From Basidiobolus meristosporus CBS 931.73 (taxonomy: Eukaryota > Basidiobolomycota > Basidiobolomycetes > Basidiobolales > Basidiobolaceae), in NCBI GenBank assembly GCA_002104905.1, contig MCFE01000215.1:1-64000 (forward strand): a stretch of 64,000 bases of DNA, in the 5' to 3' direction. A model generated the notes under the pieces. That model did no database searches. It was not told the origin of the DNA and saw only the letters and a program-made list of their open reading frames with translations. Numbering within the stretch: the first letter of the stretch is position 1; the number at the start of each line of letters is the position of its first letter. Positions 1 through 11,727 of this stretch are shown here, one piece after another. Both the position numbers and the translations under genes were made by a program.

Positions 1-1290
1 ATTACCAGAGTCGTAAGCACCAGCTCCGTTGCCACTGTTCTCATCGCCTCTATTACCATTGCCATCTCCATTTCCATTACCGCCGTTGCCGTTTCCAGAG
101 TCGTAAGCACCGGCTCCATTACCACCGTTGCCATTGCCGTTACCGCCGTTTCCGTTACCACCATTGCCAGAGCCATATGCACCGGCTCCATTGCCTCCAT
201 TACCATTGCCATCTCCATTTCCTCCATTTCCATTACCGCCGTTACCGTTTCCAGAGTCGTAAGCACCGGTCCCGTTACCACCGTTGCCACTGCCATCACC
301 ATTGCCTCCATTGCCGTTACCACCATTTCCATTTCCACCATTACCAGAGTCGTAAGCACCAGCTCCGTTACCACCGTTCCCATCGCCTCCATTACCATTG
401 CCATCTCCATTTCCGTTACCGCCGTTGCCGTTTCCAGAGTCGTAAGCACCGGCTCCGTTACCACCGTTGCCATTACCATCACCATTGCCTCCATTGCCGT
501 TACCGCCGTTTCCGTTTCCACCATTGCCAGAGCCATATGCACCGGCTCCATTGCCTCCATTACTATTGTCATCTCCATCTCCTCCATTTCCATTACCGCC
601 GTTGCCGTTTCCAGAGTCGTAAGCACCGGCTCCGTTACCACCGTTGCCATTACCATCACCATTGCCTCCATTGCCGTTACCGCCGTTTCCGTTTCCACCA
701 TTGCCAGAGCCATATGCACCGGCTTCATTGCCTCCATTACTATTGTCATCTCCATCTCCTCCATTTCCATTACCGCCGTTGCCGTTTCCAGAGTCGTAAG
801 CACCGGCTCCGTTACCACCGTTGCCACTGCCATCACCATTGCCTCCATTGCCGTTACCGCCGCCTCCGTTATCACCATTTCCAGGGCCATAGGCACCGGC
901 CCCGTTGCCACTGCCATCACCATTGCCTCCATTTCCGTTTTCACCATTGCCAGAGTCATATGCACCGCCTCCGTTGCCACCGTTTCCATTGCCATCTCCG
1001 TTTCCTCTATTTCCATTACCGCCGTTGCCGTTTCCAGAGTCGTAAGCACCGGCCCCATTACCACCGTTGCCACTGCCATCACCATTGCCGTTACCGCCAC
1101 TTCCGTTATCAACATTTCCGGGGCCATAAGCGCCAGCTCCGCTACCACCACTTTCATTCCCTCCGTCGAATAGATCGGTCACGTCGTAAGTTCCACCACT
1201 TCTTGCCTGTAGTCTTCTATCGAAAGCTGCGGCGTTGATTGCAGCCAAACCAGAGAGGAAGCACAAGAATCTGGGTGCGGAGAATTTCAT
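1..1290 (-). CDS. Secreted Gly/Asn-rich repeat protein (3' end outside window)
   Basis: This minus-strand frame is open for 430 codons from the ATG at 1290-1288 to the window edge, so the C terminus is missing. It opens with a signal peptide (MKFSAPRFLCFLSGLAAINA), followed by a short spacer containing YDVTDLFDGG. The rest is low-complexity Gly-Asn-Gly sequence in which GAYDSGNG or GAYGPGNG recurs about 14 times every 24-32 residues. Part of the array has a higher-order 177-bp (59-codon) period: the same motif starts at 434, 611 and 788, and its variant at 527 and 704. No Cys residues or catalytic motif are visible. By analogy with other Gly-rich secreted fungal proteins it may be a cell-wall or extracellular-matrix component, but that is inference. 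The long plus-strand frame opposite (177-1238) is an antisense artefact. Confidence 0.75.
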   Translation of the reverse strand, partial: MKFSAPRFLCFLSGLAAINAAAFDRRLQARSGGTYDVTDLFDGGNESGGSGAGAYGPGNVDNGSGGNGNGDGSGNGGNGAGAYDSGNGNGGNGNRGNGDGNGNGGNGGGAYDSGNGENGNGGNGDGSGNGAGAYGPGNGDNGGGGNGNGGNGDGSGNGGNGAGAYDSGNGNGGNGNGGDGDDNSNGGNEAGAYGSGNGGNGNGGNGNGGNGDGNGNGGNGAGAYDSGNGNGGNGNGGDGDDNSNGGNGAGAYGSGNGGNGNGGNGNGGNGDGNGNGGNGAGAYDSGNGNGGNGNGDGNGNGGDGNGGNGAGAYDSGNGGNGNGGNGNGGNGDGSGNGGNGTGAYDSGNGNGGNGNGGNGDGNGNGGNGAGAYGSGNGGNGNGGNGNGNGGNGAGAYDSGNGNGGNGNGDGNGNRGDENSGNGAGAYDSGN

Positions 1291-1334
1291 TTTGTTGTTG
1301 AGAGAGATATGCTGCCAAGTGAGTGTCTTGATCA

Positions 1335-1341
1335 ATTTATA
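1335..1341 (-). promoter_or_regulatory. TATA box of the Gly/Asn-rich protein gene
   Basis: TATAAAT on the minus strand, 45 nt upstream of the start codon at 1290. Several other secreted-protein genes in this window have a TATA element about 45-60 nt before the ATG. Confidence 0.45.
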
Positions 1342-2509
1342 CTCACTTCGGAGGAAAGTATGGGGTACCCCACACCCTCCCTTACTGCTCCTTTTTCACT
1401 CCAGCGGTGTCTCAGTAAGCCAAGGCACATCTTGATGAATATGAAATCTGTCTATTGTGTGGACTCAACCTTATTCCCCCGCATTCTTCATACCTGCCTC
1501 CATGTACTTAGATGCATATTTCCCATTGTAACATGCTGCAGCAAATCTTCCGTTGACAGAAAGAAATCCCGCACGTGACCAATCTCAATACACACCCTAC
1601 CTAGATGGAGTGAAGTAGGAAAGGAACAGTTGTCCAACCGCATGTGCCACTGCTTGTTGTTAGGTTTGTTTACAAGGATCTTCTCGGCGAGTAAATATCG
1701 TATTATGTGTGATCCTTCTGCCATCAAAACTCAAACTCCACCGACACCCATTCAGCACACAACATAGAACACTCGCAAAGCAGCCTCATACAAAATCAAG
1801 CTCACCTCTCCCTCACCACTTGGATCACGTAACTACTAACAACAGCCCAAACCAGAAACTACAATCGGATTTCCCCTCAAGTAAGGGAAACCAGCTGTTT
1901 AAGAGCGTGATACATGTTTCAGGGTTAAATCATTTGCCTATTTTCAAGCCAAGAAGAGGTGCTCTCCTTCGTACGTTATCTTGATGAACACGTGTACTTA
2001 TACAAGGTGACGGTTGCTACCAGAGAGGACTCAATTCTAATTAACTGTGCCTGGAGGTTTGAAAGGTGGGAAGATGCTGGACACCATTCAAAATGTGGCG
2101 CCATCATTCAGACGATCCACGAGCTTGCTACCTCAAGAATGATTAACCAAATCTGGGAATTCTTTTGGCATGCAAAACGACTCGCTGGTCAACATTATTT
2201 ACTCAGATCTAGGGGCATTTTCAAGGAGCAATGCTTCGAGTGCTGACGTTCCTGGTGGTCGTCGATGGAGTGTACGCTTGGTCTTCATTTCTGTACTATG
2301 CATTCGCCACTTGCCCGATGGTAGGGATGCATAAGACCATGGTTCAACATACGCTAATCGATTTCCTAGAATATGTTACATAAACGTCACCACTTGACTA
2401 TTTCGTGTCGCTTCCATCGAACCAGATTGATCGGAACAAGGAGCATTTAATTCATGTATACGTGTATCAACATCATCAAATGACAAATAAAGGGGAGATG
2501 GTGGAGAGG
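1342..2509. other. Intergenic region without a recognised gene
   Basis: Only short reading frames without family resemblance are present on either strand. I see no RNA gene or clear repeat. Confidence 0.4.
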
Positions 2510-2785
2510 CTACTGCACACTGTCTAGGATGTTGTCGGTCATGTCTCTGATCACCTTGAAGCTGATGGCGTACGAATAGAACTTGAACTTGAAGACGAAC
2601 TCCAGTGCAGCGTGCGCAGCCAGGATAAAGAGAATCAGCAGCTTGGGGAAGAATCTTTCCGACCGGGAGATCACCTTTTCATGCTTTGGCACATGAAAAA
2701 CCCCCGGAATAGATGGGTTATGGGTTTCAAACCCGGCAAGGCCAGGAAGGCCGTACAAACTTACCGGAAGTTCCAAACCCAGCAC
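2510..2785 (-). pseudogene. Possible C-terminal exon or gene remnant encoding a membrane protein
   Basis: A minus-strand frame ends at a TAG (2512-2510). Its last ~55 residues look protein-like: a basic stretch (KHEKVISRSERFFPK), one hydrophobic segment (LLILFILAAHAALEFVF), then a short polar tail ending DNILDSVQ. I do not recognise the family. No convincing upstream exon or signal is visible before the copia fragment that begins at 3151, so this could be the tail of a gene disrupted by transposon activity, or a chance frame. Confidence 0.2.
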
Positions 2786-3150
2786 CCACTAGCAACCATC
2801 TCACGACTTCATTGGGGAGGATACAGACTACCTAGAGTTGGTGTTAGGCAGGCACTGTGTTTCCGGAATGAAGAGTCCTCTTACCAAGATGGGGATCCAG
2901 ATGGAATGAGCCTTCCATATACATTATTTAAGGTCAAATCTTCAGTTCTAGACTCTAGGCCTAATACAAGGCCCCAAAACTTGTCTGCCAGGCTATTCAG
3001 GAGGGTAACTATCACATCCTGTTAATTAAATTTTTCATTTCTTCCCCTGGGAGTATCTTTGTAGTAAAGAATTTTCATCCAAGATGCATTTTCTTAGCAG
3101 CTGACTGCCTTGCATAGCCCTACTCTCCTGCCTTGGGTCTATTCATAACA

Positions 3151-4753
3151 AGGAGAACTTAGTTACTACTTAGGGATTAACTTCTCCATAGACAGAAGTA
3201 CCCAGACTATCACCCTAAGTCAGTCCAAGTATATTCAAGATATACTAAAGAAGTACCAAATGGAAGACTGTAAACCAGCAGCTATCCCAATGGAGACAAA
3301 CCTTAACTTGGTCAAAACTCAACCAAATCAAGAGAGCTTGGTGCCATCTGAAAGCCCTGACTTTCCTTATCAATCTATGGTCGGCAGTCTGATGTATATC
3401 ATGCTTGGAACACGTCCAGATATCTCATATTCAGTGGGAGTTGTCAGCCAACATAATCAGAACTATGGATCTGATCATATTACAGCAGTTGAGTGGATTT
3501 TTAGATACCTAAAAGGAACTGCTGATATCTGCTTAATATACACTTATAAGGACTCAGAAAAGAATCTTGTGGGATACTCTGATGCTGATTGGGGACAAAA
3601 TTTAGAAGACAGAAAATCCACCACAGGATACCCCTTTCTTTACTGTAAAGGAGCAATTTCATGGAATTCAAGAAAGCAACCAACTGTAGCACTTTCTACT
3701 ACAGAGGCAGAGTATATGGTAGCCTGTGAAGCTACAAAAGAAGCAATGTGGCTAAGAAATCTTTTTACAGACTTAGGCCTATGTCAAAAAACACCTATTA
3801 CTTTATTTCAAGATAATCAAGGATGTATACAATTAGGTAGAAATCCAACTTTTCATGCTAGAACCAAGCACATAGATATTAGACATCATTTCATACAAGA
3901 AGCTATAGAGAATAACTTAGTTAGCTTAGTTTACTGTCCTACAGATGAAATGATTGCAGACATATTTACCAAACCATTAGCTAGAGACAAGTTTGAATAT
4001 TTTAGGTCAAAATTAGGACTAGTCAGTATGAACATTTAGCTGAGTGGAAGTGTTGTAAAAACTTGTAATTCCACCTAAATATTCACCTAACTTAGTCACT
4101 TAGATCATCACCTTCAAATCCTAGAGAATACTGACCAAATTCCTTGTCGGGACTTACTTAGAATATTCTCACCAAAATACCAGGTACCCAGAACATGAAA
4201 ATTCTCAGAGTTGTCCAAACAGCCCCAAACTTTGCACGCATGTTCTTTGTGTTGCAATATTCTGAGGAGTATTGGAAGTGATGTGGAGAACTAGAGGATT
4301 TACATGTTATTCACTTGTAGATTTATTGATCAAAAGTATGGTATTTATACTTTTGATAAAGTAGAGGAAACAAACGTGTAGAGTTTGTTAAGGAAGGCCC
4401 CAAGAATATGTGTGCAAAGTTTGGGGTCTTTTGGACGACTTTGAGAAAAATAATAATCTGGGTACCTGACATTTTGGTGAAAATATTCTAAGTAAATCCC
4501 AACAAGAAATCTAGTCAGGACAGTATGCTAATCACAGAATAAGATCTATGTGACTAAGTTAGCATGAATATTTAGGTGACAATTCAATAATTACAACACT
4601 TTGGACCTTCCTTAACCTATTCTACGTGTTTGTAATGCCAAGACCAGGTAAAAGTATAAATACTACTTTTACATTCAATAAATCAGTAAGTGAAAACCAC
4701 AAAATCTAATTGTTCTCCCAATCACTTCCAATATCTCTAAGACTCTTACAACA
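3151..4753 (+). mobile_element. 5'-truncated Ty1/copia element (RT end, RNase H, 3' LTR)
   Basis: From 3151 the sequence is collinear with the intact copy at 57014-61699 (3151 corresponds to 60451) and remains open from 3152 to the stop at 4039. The encoded part covers the end of reverse transcriptase and the copia RNase H domain (YSDADWG, then STTEAEYM). A purine tract (GAGTGGAAG) precedes an LTR that starts TGTTGTAAAA at 4051 and ends CTTACAACA at 4753. That LTR is split by an inverted solo LTR at 4250-4598. Everything 5' of the RT end is missing. Substitutions relative to the intact copy show an older insertion. Confidence 0.9.
4250..4598 (-). mobile_element. Solo copia LTR, inverted and nested inside another LTR
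   Basis: A 349-bp LTR-like unit opening TGTTGCAA and ending TTACAACA, in minus orientation and clearly diverged from the other LTRs here. It is flanked on both sides by the 5-bp direct repeat CTTTG (4245-4249 and 4599-4603). Removing it plus one repeat restores a contiguous 349-bp host LTR. This is the expected footprint of copia integration followed by LTR-LTR recombination. Confidence 0.9.
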
Positions 4754-5405
4754 TAATCAAGGCCTGGAAGAGAACACACCACACTACACCTGGCTCCTGC
4801 TAGAGAACAATACTTGGAGATCCTGAAGTCAAGAAGTTTGCTCAATTTATTCTGCAGTCAGAAAAACCCAAGCTGGCCTACCTGAAGTACTTGACAGACC
4901 TTGGGCAGCAATATCTGAAGCAGCACACTCCCTTTATGATGAACATTAATCCTTATCATATTCCCCTCATTAATGTTGTTCACAAGTCATTCTTACCTCT
5001 CTTGCTACCCCCCTTCCCACTGAACAGTGTCTTGAGCACTGAAGAACTATCATCACTTCTTGTAAACTTGCCTACAAATTCCCCTCAGCTACACATTCTT
5101 GTATCAAAGCTACAATAGTAGTGCTGGCTTCTTTGTTTCAACTGAAATAAAGATTTCACCTGTTGGTGACTGTCTCCACCCTAACCAACTTAATAATTAC
5201 ATCATTTACTTCACTCTCCTATGAGCCTGAACTCTGGTGTACTCTGGGATACTACCTTAACTTTAGCTATGATTTATTGATTTTCAACATTGTGCTCATT
5301 AAGTAAATCTGCATTTTTAGCTAGCTTTTTTATTTGTAGTTAGACTTATCCAAAATCAAATAGAGATTTCACCTGCCTTGATGACTTCCACTCTCCCAAA
5401 GCTGG
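4754..5405. other. Intergenic region with a possible decayed coding remnant
   Basis: Around 4818-5118 a plus-strand frame without an ATG reads GDPEVKKFAQFILQSEKPK and continues for about 80 further residues to a TAG near 5118. It looks more protein-like than random sequence, but I do not recognise it and no start or splice structure is evident. The remainder is AT-rich and featureless. Confidence 0.2.
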
Positions 5406-5609
5406 AAGGTCCCAAGAGCATATGTGCAAAGTTTGAGGTTGCTTCAATATTCTATTAAAATATTGTGAGCTGGGCATCTGATATTTTGGTGATAATATTC
5501 CAAGTAGATCCCAACAAGAAATCTGGTCAAAATTCCTTAAGATTTGTAGGTAATGATCCAAGTAACTAAGTTAGGGGAATATTTAGATGTAAATACTAAG
5601 TCTACAACA
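5406..5609 (-). mobile_element. Degraded partial copia LTR
   Basis: Similar in minus orientation to about the first 60% of the window's copia LTRs: a segment near GTGCAAAGTTTG, one near ATTTTGGTGA, and a terminal TCTACAACA. It is strongly diverged and lacks the half carrying the TATA/hairpin. Confidence 0.7.
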
Positions 5610-6695
5610 AATACCTCTCTATTTTCACCTCACCCACAAGAACTTAAGCTTTATATCTTGGGTAATATTGCACTGAATCATTTTGAGTCACATAACTTAC
5701 TTAAGAGATTCAAAAACTCATTGCTGGCTTCTGTATTTCTCAACTATAGAAATTTGGGCCTATCAGGTAAAATAAAGATTTCTCAATAATGGTGACTCTC
5801 CACCTGTTTGGATTCTTCCTTAATGTATTTTCGCACTTTTGAAAGATAAGCAAACCTTCACAACCAACATATTATTGCGTTATAATTACATAATCTACTA
5901 GAAATATATCCCCCCCGAAATCCCCATAATATCATATGCCTTATAAACTTGAAGATTATAATGAAAATACTATAATCCCAGAAAGTCGTGTGTCAGAATG
6001 GTGGCCCATTGAACGCGTTGGGAGCTTATGGAGTTTTGTATAATTCGAAATATTTGGAGAATATTGTACCAAATCAAGTCGAATTCCATCTAAATCAATT
6101 TCAAGTGAAGAATGCCGCGTCTCGAAGTATGTGAATAATTCGCTGATATGCTAATTGTGTGAAACACGAATACTGTTTTAAATGTTTATTTACTACGGGT
6201 ATGCAAATATCCAGCTGGCTGGTATATTTTGTAGTTAGTTTTATACTAAATTCCAAATGAAGAGCTTACCAATCTTGATGACCTTCTCTCCGCTAACCAT
6301 ACATAGGTTAATCGATGACACTTCTGGCCATCGACATAACCTATAGGCTGGTGAAGCATGTATATCAAAATACTTTTTCGTTGTTGATACGAAAGCCACA
6401 ATTAGCAGAGCTGGAATCGGAGCTATACCTTTCATATTAAGATAGATGTGCTATATATGGGACGTTCGAAACATCCATATAGAGAAAGATACGATTTCGA
6501 TCTCCGCCTATAACCTAGCCCAATTCATTACCGAGACGGGATGCAGATTTTTATCCATAATGACCGTTCGGGAAATCAAATAGCAGGCCGTCCGGGACCA
6601 GAAACAAATAAAAATGAACGTTCAGCCCGCTTCATTTCCAACAAGTACAAGTTTTTCTAAGGCTTTAGACAAACTAACCCACTACCGTCTCCATA
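5610..6695. other. Intergenic region; weak small secreted ORF candidate
   Basis: Mostly AT-rich sequence without clear features. A minus-strand frame from an ATG at 6435 begins with a hydrophobic leader (MKGIAPIPALLIVAFVS) and contains two Cys residues. It meets a GGTAAGC donor-like site near 6270, so a two-exon small secreted protein is possible but unproven. Confidence 0.2.
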
Positions 6696-8194
6696 ATGTC
6701 TGAGGAAAACCGCAGAGCTAACGACTCGAGGGATATCGGGTATCCGCCATTTGCCATTTTTTGCACCTTGGTGGCTTGCATTGTAATGTTCTCCAGTGGT
6801 TTCACGACTTCCTCTACCAATATCAGTAAGTGAACTGAGCTGCAGTCTTGTCTGTGCGTTTTATTCATTATTCCTTTTGATTTCCAGCTTCCGACTCCAT
6901 TCTTAATTGTCCTGAAAACAACATGAAGTTGGATGGAAGATTCCCCCACTGTTTCAAAATGGGCAGTTGGTTGTGGGGTTTTGCCGTCGGTAATGCCGCT
7001 CTTGGTGGTATTTTCGGATGCATGTTGGCCGGCTACACTCAAGAGAAGTATGGTCGTCGCCTTTCTATGGTTGGAAACAATTTCTTCTTCGTCTTGGGTG
7101 GTCTTTTGATGGGCTTGTCCATCAACCCTGGAATGTGGATTTGCGGTCGTTTCTTGATTGGTTTCGCTTGCGGTCATGGTGCCGTCATCTTGCCCACTTA
7201 CATCGGTGAGGTCGCTCCCATCAAGACTCGTGGTACTTTCGGTACTTGCAATCAGTTCAACACTGTCATTGGTATCCTTGTGGTTGAATGCATGAGTTTG
7301 GGTATGGCCACCTCGGTCGGATGGAGAGTCTTGGTTGCCCTCGTTGGTGCCTTCGGTCTTGTTCAAGCCATTCTTATGCCCATGTGCGTCGAGACTCCTC
7401 GTTACCTTGTGTCCATGGGTAGAAACGATGAGGCCAAGGTCTCTTTGCAGAAGTTGAGAGGCAACTACGACATTGAAATTGAATTCGAAGAGATTCTTCA
7501 AGCTCGTGAGGCTGCCAAGATGCTCCCCAAGAACCTCAGCGTTGTTGAGATTATCAAGGACAAGCATTGCACTATTCCCTTCATTATTTGCCTCGGCCTT
7601 GGTGCTCTCCAGCAATGGTCCGGTATTAACGGTATTATGTACTACTGTACCTCAATTTTCGGTGAAATCTACCACGACAACGCCAAATACGTTACCGTCG
7701 GACTTATGGGTCTCAACGTTTTCATGACCATTGTTTCCGTCGTCCTCGTCGATCGCTCTGGTAGAAAGTTCCTTCTCCTTCTCTCCAGTGGTGGTTCCGC
7801 CATTTTCAACATTCTCATGTGCGTTGGTCTTCAAGTCAACAACCATGGTTTGACTGTTGCCTCTATCTTCATCTTCGTTGCCTTCTTCGCCGTCGGCCTT
7901 GGTCCAGTTCCTTTCCTCATCATGACTGAGTTGATGCCTACCAACGCCGTTTCCGGTACCACCAGTACTGCCCTCGCCATCAACTGGCTCTCCAACTTCG
8001 TCATTGGTCTCATTTTCCCTGCTGTTTCTGAAGCCATCAACGGATACATCTTCTTGATTTTCGCCGGCTGCTGCGCCGCCGGATTCTTTGGAATTCTCTT
8101 CTTCGTCAGAGAAACCAAGGGCAAGAGTATCGAGGAATTGACCTCCAGAAACAGAGGCGGCGAGGAGTTGAATGACCCTAAGAGAAAGAACTAG
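6696..8194 (+). CDS. MFS sugar transporter (SLC2/hexose-transporter type)
   Basis: Exons 6696-6825 and 6888-8194 (62-nt intron, phase 1) give a 478-residue protein. Family signatures appear in order: GRR in the loop after TM2 (EKYGRRLSM), LPTYIGEVAP in TM4-5, ETPRYL before the central loop (family form PESPR), QQWSGINGIMYY in TM7, DRSGRK between TM8 and TM9, GPVPFLIMTELMP in TM10, and ETKG after TM12. These define the sugar-porter branch of the major facilitator superfamily, a proton-coupled or facilitative hexose carrier of the plasma membrane. Exon 1 supplies the short cytoplasmic tail and TM1; without it the protein would lack its first helix, which supports the upstream start. The exact sugar cannot be told. 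Strongly biased, C-ending codons suggest high expression. Confidence 0.93.
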
Positions 8195-8298
8195 ATCTCC
8201 TGATACATTGAATTAATATTGTTTAGATGTAACCCATTATGTGATTTCCGAATCCTAATATGTATAATTGCTTTGGTGATTTTAGAATAATGAGTCGA

Positions 8299-8304
8299 AA
8301 TAAA
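8299..8304 (+). terminator. Polyadenylation signal of the sugar transporter
   Basis: AATAAA about 105 nt after the transporter stop codon, in AT-rich 3' flank. Confidence 0.35.
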
Positions 8305-10464
8305 ATCAATTTTGTAGATTAAGAAGTGTGCGAGCATATCAGTGAGCATTTCAATGGTGTTAAAGACTAATACATCGCAGGGAATGTCGATTATCTCCAT
8401 TGCACTCAATATGGAAATCTGTCGATCTAGCCGTTTTCCCAACATGGAGCCCTTGGCATTAGGAATCGTTTGAAATTAGCATAATGTCTCAGTAAGCCCC
8501 ACCAATACTGATCGATTCTGGCCGATTCATACAAACATGGGCTGTTACTTACTTGGCCTATTTCGTCCATCCAATATGCTCCTGAGTATCAGCTGCACCA
8601 TATAGGCAGTAAAACAAACAACCTTTTTAAGGAATTTCGATAACATCCCGTTAGGCTCTACAGAGGTCCCAATCCATCCAAACATGAGCTAAAAGTGACT
8701 TCGGGGTTTCTAATTGAGTCTATAATAGGTCTTTATCGGGATCAATATGTAAGCAAGCTTTACGTATATGGTGCTGTCAAGAATGGTATATCTTCTCAAG
8801 CGTCCAAGTAAATTACTTGATGTAGATATTTATCAGACAAGACCAATAGAGAGATGAGAAACAATCTTTAATTCGGGATTTGTGTTATCCATGCACAAAT
8901 ATCTTGACCAGCAATATAAGAAATCAGAAGTTAAAATTCATCTCTACACACAGGAGTTCTGCTATATATAGACAGCGCTGGATTTGCTGTATGGACAAAT
9001 CAAGTGATGCTTAAATAGTCTGCACTTGTTTCAGTGGCCACTAGTACTTGCATACAAATACGTACCAATCGCAACCTCGACTAATCACTGACTAATCACT
9101 TGGGACATTAGCGTTTGGTGCAGTATCATGCTAGCACCAAATGATAGCGGTGCACTCTTTAAACTCTGATCCTATTCTTCGGGATTGTACGAGTCGATAG
9201 GATTGGAGGATTTGTCAGCGGAATGCCGAGAAAGAGGGAACAAAATATGCAGATGGACATAGTTATTCCAGATCAGGCTTCTTTCCATCAGAACTACCGA
9301 TTCTTCCAAACGCGTTAGCTACTTGATTGTGGCGTATTCTCTTTTTCAAGCGCAAGATTGTATATTCTGCTAAAGTTTGTTATCGACTGCCCAAAGTAGA
9401 ATCGGAGTGGTACTAAGGGGTAGTAAGCACAAGAGCTGGAGCCCAGTCATACAATGAAAATGGGCATCAACCACTCCATTGATTTGTCGCTCATTTGACT
9501 ATTCGTAGATTGAACCTGTACCCTTTTGGTTCGGTACTCGCTTTGAGAATCTACTGCAGCCTATCAATTTCCAGTCGATCGATACGGGTACAATTAAGCT
9601 AATGTAGGACAGCTTAGGTGGTTGGATTCCTTATAGGTGCAACTGGGAGAGCTCGGTAAATGATCAAGCCATATCCAAGAAATATTCACTACATGGTAAG
9701 TGACTGAAGAAATAAATAATTGGCAAATAAGTTTTCGTAGGGTCAGGAAGCGGACGGGGACACATTACTTGGTATTACACCAGCTAAACACCAAGTGCAT
9801 GTAGTCTAGATCTCGGAAATAGTGCTCAAATTGGCTGTTTTCTACACGAGCTACATGCTGAAAACAATTAGCATATCCCTTAATTAAGAATTATTCTATT
9901 GGTAAGTCCGATTTTGGCTGAAAGTTAGTTTCCGATCCGAACAAATCAAAGTTTATCCAGAGTTTCGAGGCCGAGCGTAAGAACATGCCTATATTGGCTT
10001 ATCTTTCGCTACTCAGATGATCAAGAGAACAAGCAAGCAATTGGTTGTGGGGTATATCATTATAGTGCCGGATATTTGGTTCGGGGACAATGCGGTGATT
10101 TACGATCACTTCGATTCGATAGGATTTGCCCAATATTCTTCACACATGATAGAGTAACAGTCTGGTATCATACTTCTATTCTCCGTTCACGTCTTGTGCT
10201 TCACTCTTCCCTTCACATTACTATCCTCATACAAGTTTTCTGGGGATGCTCTTCTCTTTCGAACCCTCATTTTCAGATGTTTGGCTCCTCAAAATATTGT
10301 TTAAACCAACAATTGTGGAGATGTTGTGAAGGTAGTAGTAATTAACCAAATACAGTGTTTCTATCCTCCTCCCCATTTGATCTGGTGTATTTCGGCCACA
10401 CACAATTAACCATATATTTAGATATAGTGCTAATGGACTTCAGATTTTTAGTGACTTCAAGTAT

Positions 10465-10497
<33 letters not shown>

Positions 10498-11041
10498 GAG
10501 TTAGCTGAACCATAACTAAAAGGCTCCATTATTAGTACAAATATCCCTAGGATACTTCTCAACGTAGTTTAACTTTGTTTCTACAAAGTTTACATATAGT
10601 CCTTTTTTCAACTTAATATATCTACATAGAAAAATGCACAGCGTTCAAGTACTCCATATAACTTCTGGGCTACCACAAATACTTTCAATTTAATATGATC
10701 CTCTATATGCCCAGCTTTCTTTTGCCTGACCTTGCCATCACTATTGAGTTGCCCAATACAGATTATGATCAAGGTTTATTTACTATTGATCAAATACCCC
10801 ATCAGGACCTTTGATTACTGCCATGATCTACTCTCTAAGCGGATTCTGAGCTTTGAGATGCTTCTTTCATCAGCAACTGCTTTGTCTTGGCCATCAAACC
10901 TGAAAGCCCTTACATTCAGATATTCAAGCCCTTGATCAGTACTCAGAGATTTACCCACCGTATGGAGCAGAAACTTAGAATTACAACTTCCTAGGTCCAA
11001 TTTAACATTATTCTTAAGAGAAACATTAAAAATGGCAAATT
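8305..11041. other. Gene desert with a TAC trinucleotide repeat
   Basis: About 2.7 kb with no frame resembling a known family on either strand. The only clear local structure is an uninterrupted (TAC)10 microsatellite at 10465-10494. Confidence 0.5.
10465..10494 (+). repeat. (TAC)10 microsatellite
   Basis: Ten perfect TAC units in AT-rich intergenic sequence. Confidence 0.95.
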
Positions 11042-11386
11042 TGCTGTAAAGTTTTGGAGTTGCTGAAAGTGATAGGGAGAATAAGTTCATTGGGTGGTTT
11101 TGACTTAAAGACCTAATAAATGTAAAGCAGTATTGATACTTTTGCATGGTCCTGACAGACAGACATGTAGAGTATATTTAGGAAAGGTCTCAAGAGCATT
11201 TGGGCAGGGTCAGGGGCTGATGGGACAACTTTTTGATTTTCATATTTCTGGGTACCTAATGTTCTGGTGAAAATGATTCAAGTAAATCCCTCCAAAGATT
11301 TTTTGCCAGAATTCTCTAAAATATGTAGACAGTGCTCTACATGACTAAGTTGAGTGAGTGTTTAGGTGTAATTACAAATTTATAAC
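11042..11386 (-). mobile_element. Degraded solo copia LTR
   Basis: Full-length (345 bp) but highly diverged relative of the other LTRs, minus orientation. It starts TGCTGTAAAGTTTTGGAG and ends TTTATAACA, with recognisable internal segments (GGGTACCTAATGTT, TGACTAAGTTGAGTG). Flanks AAATT and AAAAT no longer form a perfect target duplication. No internal element sequence lies beside it. Confidence 0.75.
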
Positions 11387-11727
11387 AAAATGAAAATGTG
11401 TCCCCAAACAATCTTCAAATATTAATATTATACCATCATGGGAGGCATAACTTTGAAGTTAATATGGGGCAAGTCAATATATGATCTATTTTGTTCAATA
11501 CCAATATTTGCAGCATCATCTCTAACATCAGTTATGAAATGCAAGGTATATTCATAGTTAATAGAATGGAGGAAATCTTCATGCTGAGCCTTATAAGGTA
11601 AGATAATAATAATATCCATTTAGGCTGGTTTTGCAAACATCAATTTAACAGCCAAGTTTCTGGTGAAGGTATTGATTTTATTTATGACAATGATGTACAA
11701 AATGATTAATATACATGTCAGTCAATT

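Noticed and set aside
1-1200. CRISPR-like array
   Set aside because: Regularly spaced repeats are in-frame coding repeats of a secreted protein; no unique spacers.
177-1238. 353-codon plus-strand frame rich in His, Arg and Leu
   Set aside because: It is the antisense of the Gly/Asn-rich repeat gene, whose minus frame has a signal peptide and clean repeats.
6674-7615. 313-codon minus-strand frame over the sugar transporter
   Set aside because: No similarity; antisense openness results from the strong codon bias of the transporter.
10076-10345. 89-codon plus-strand frame in the gene desert
   Set aside because: No similarity, random composition and no supporting promoter or splice signals.
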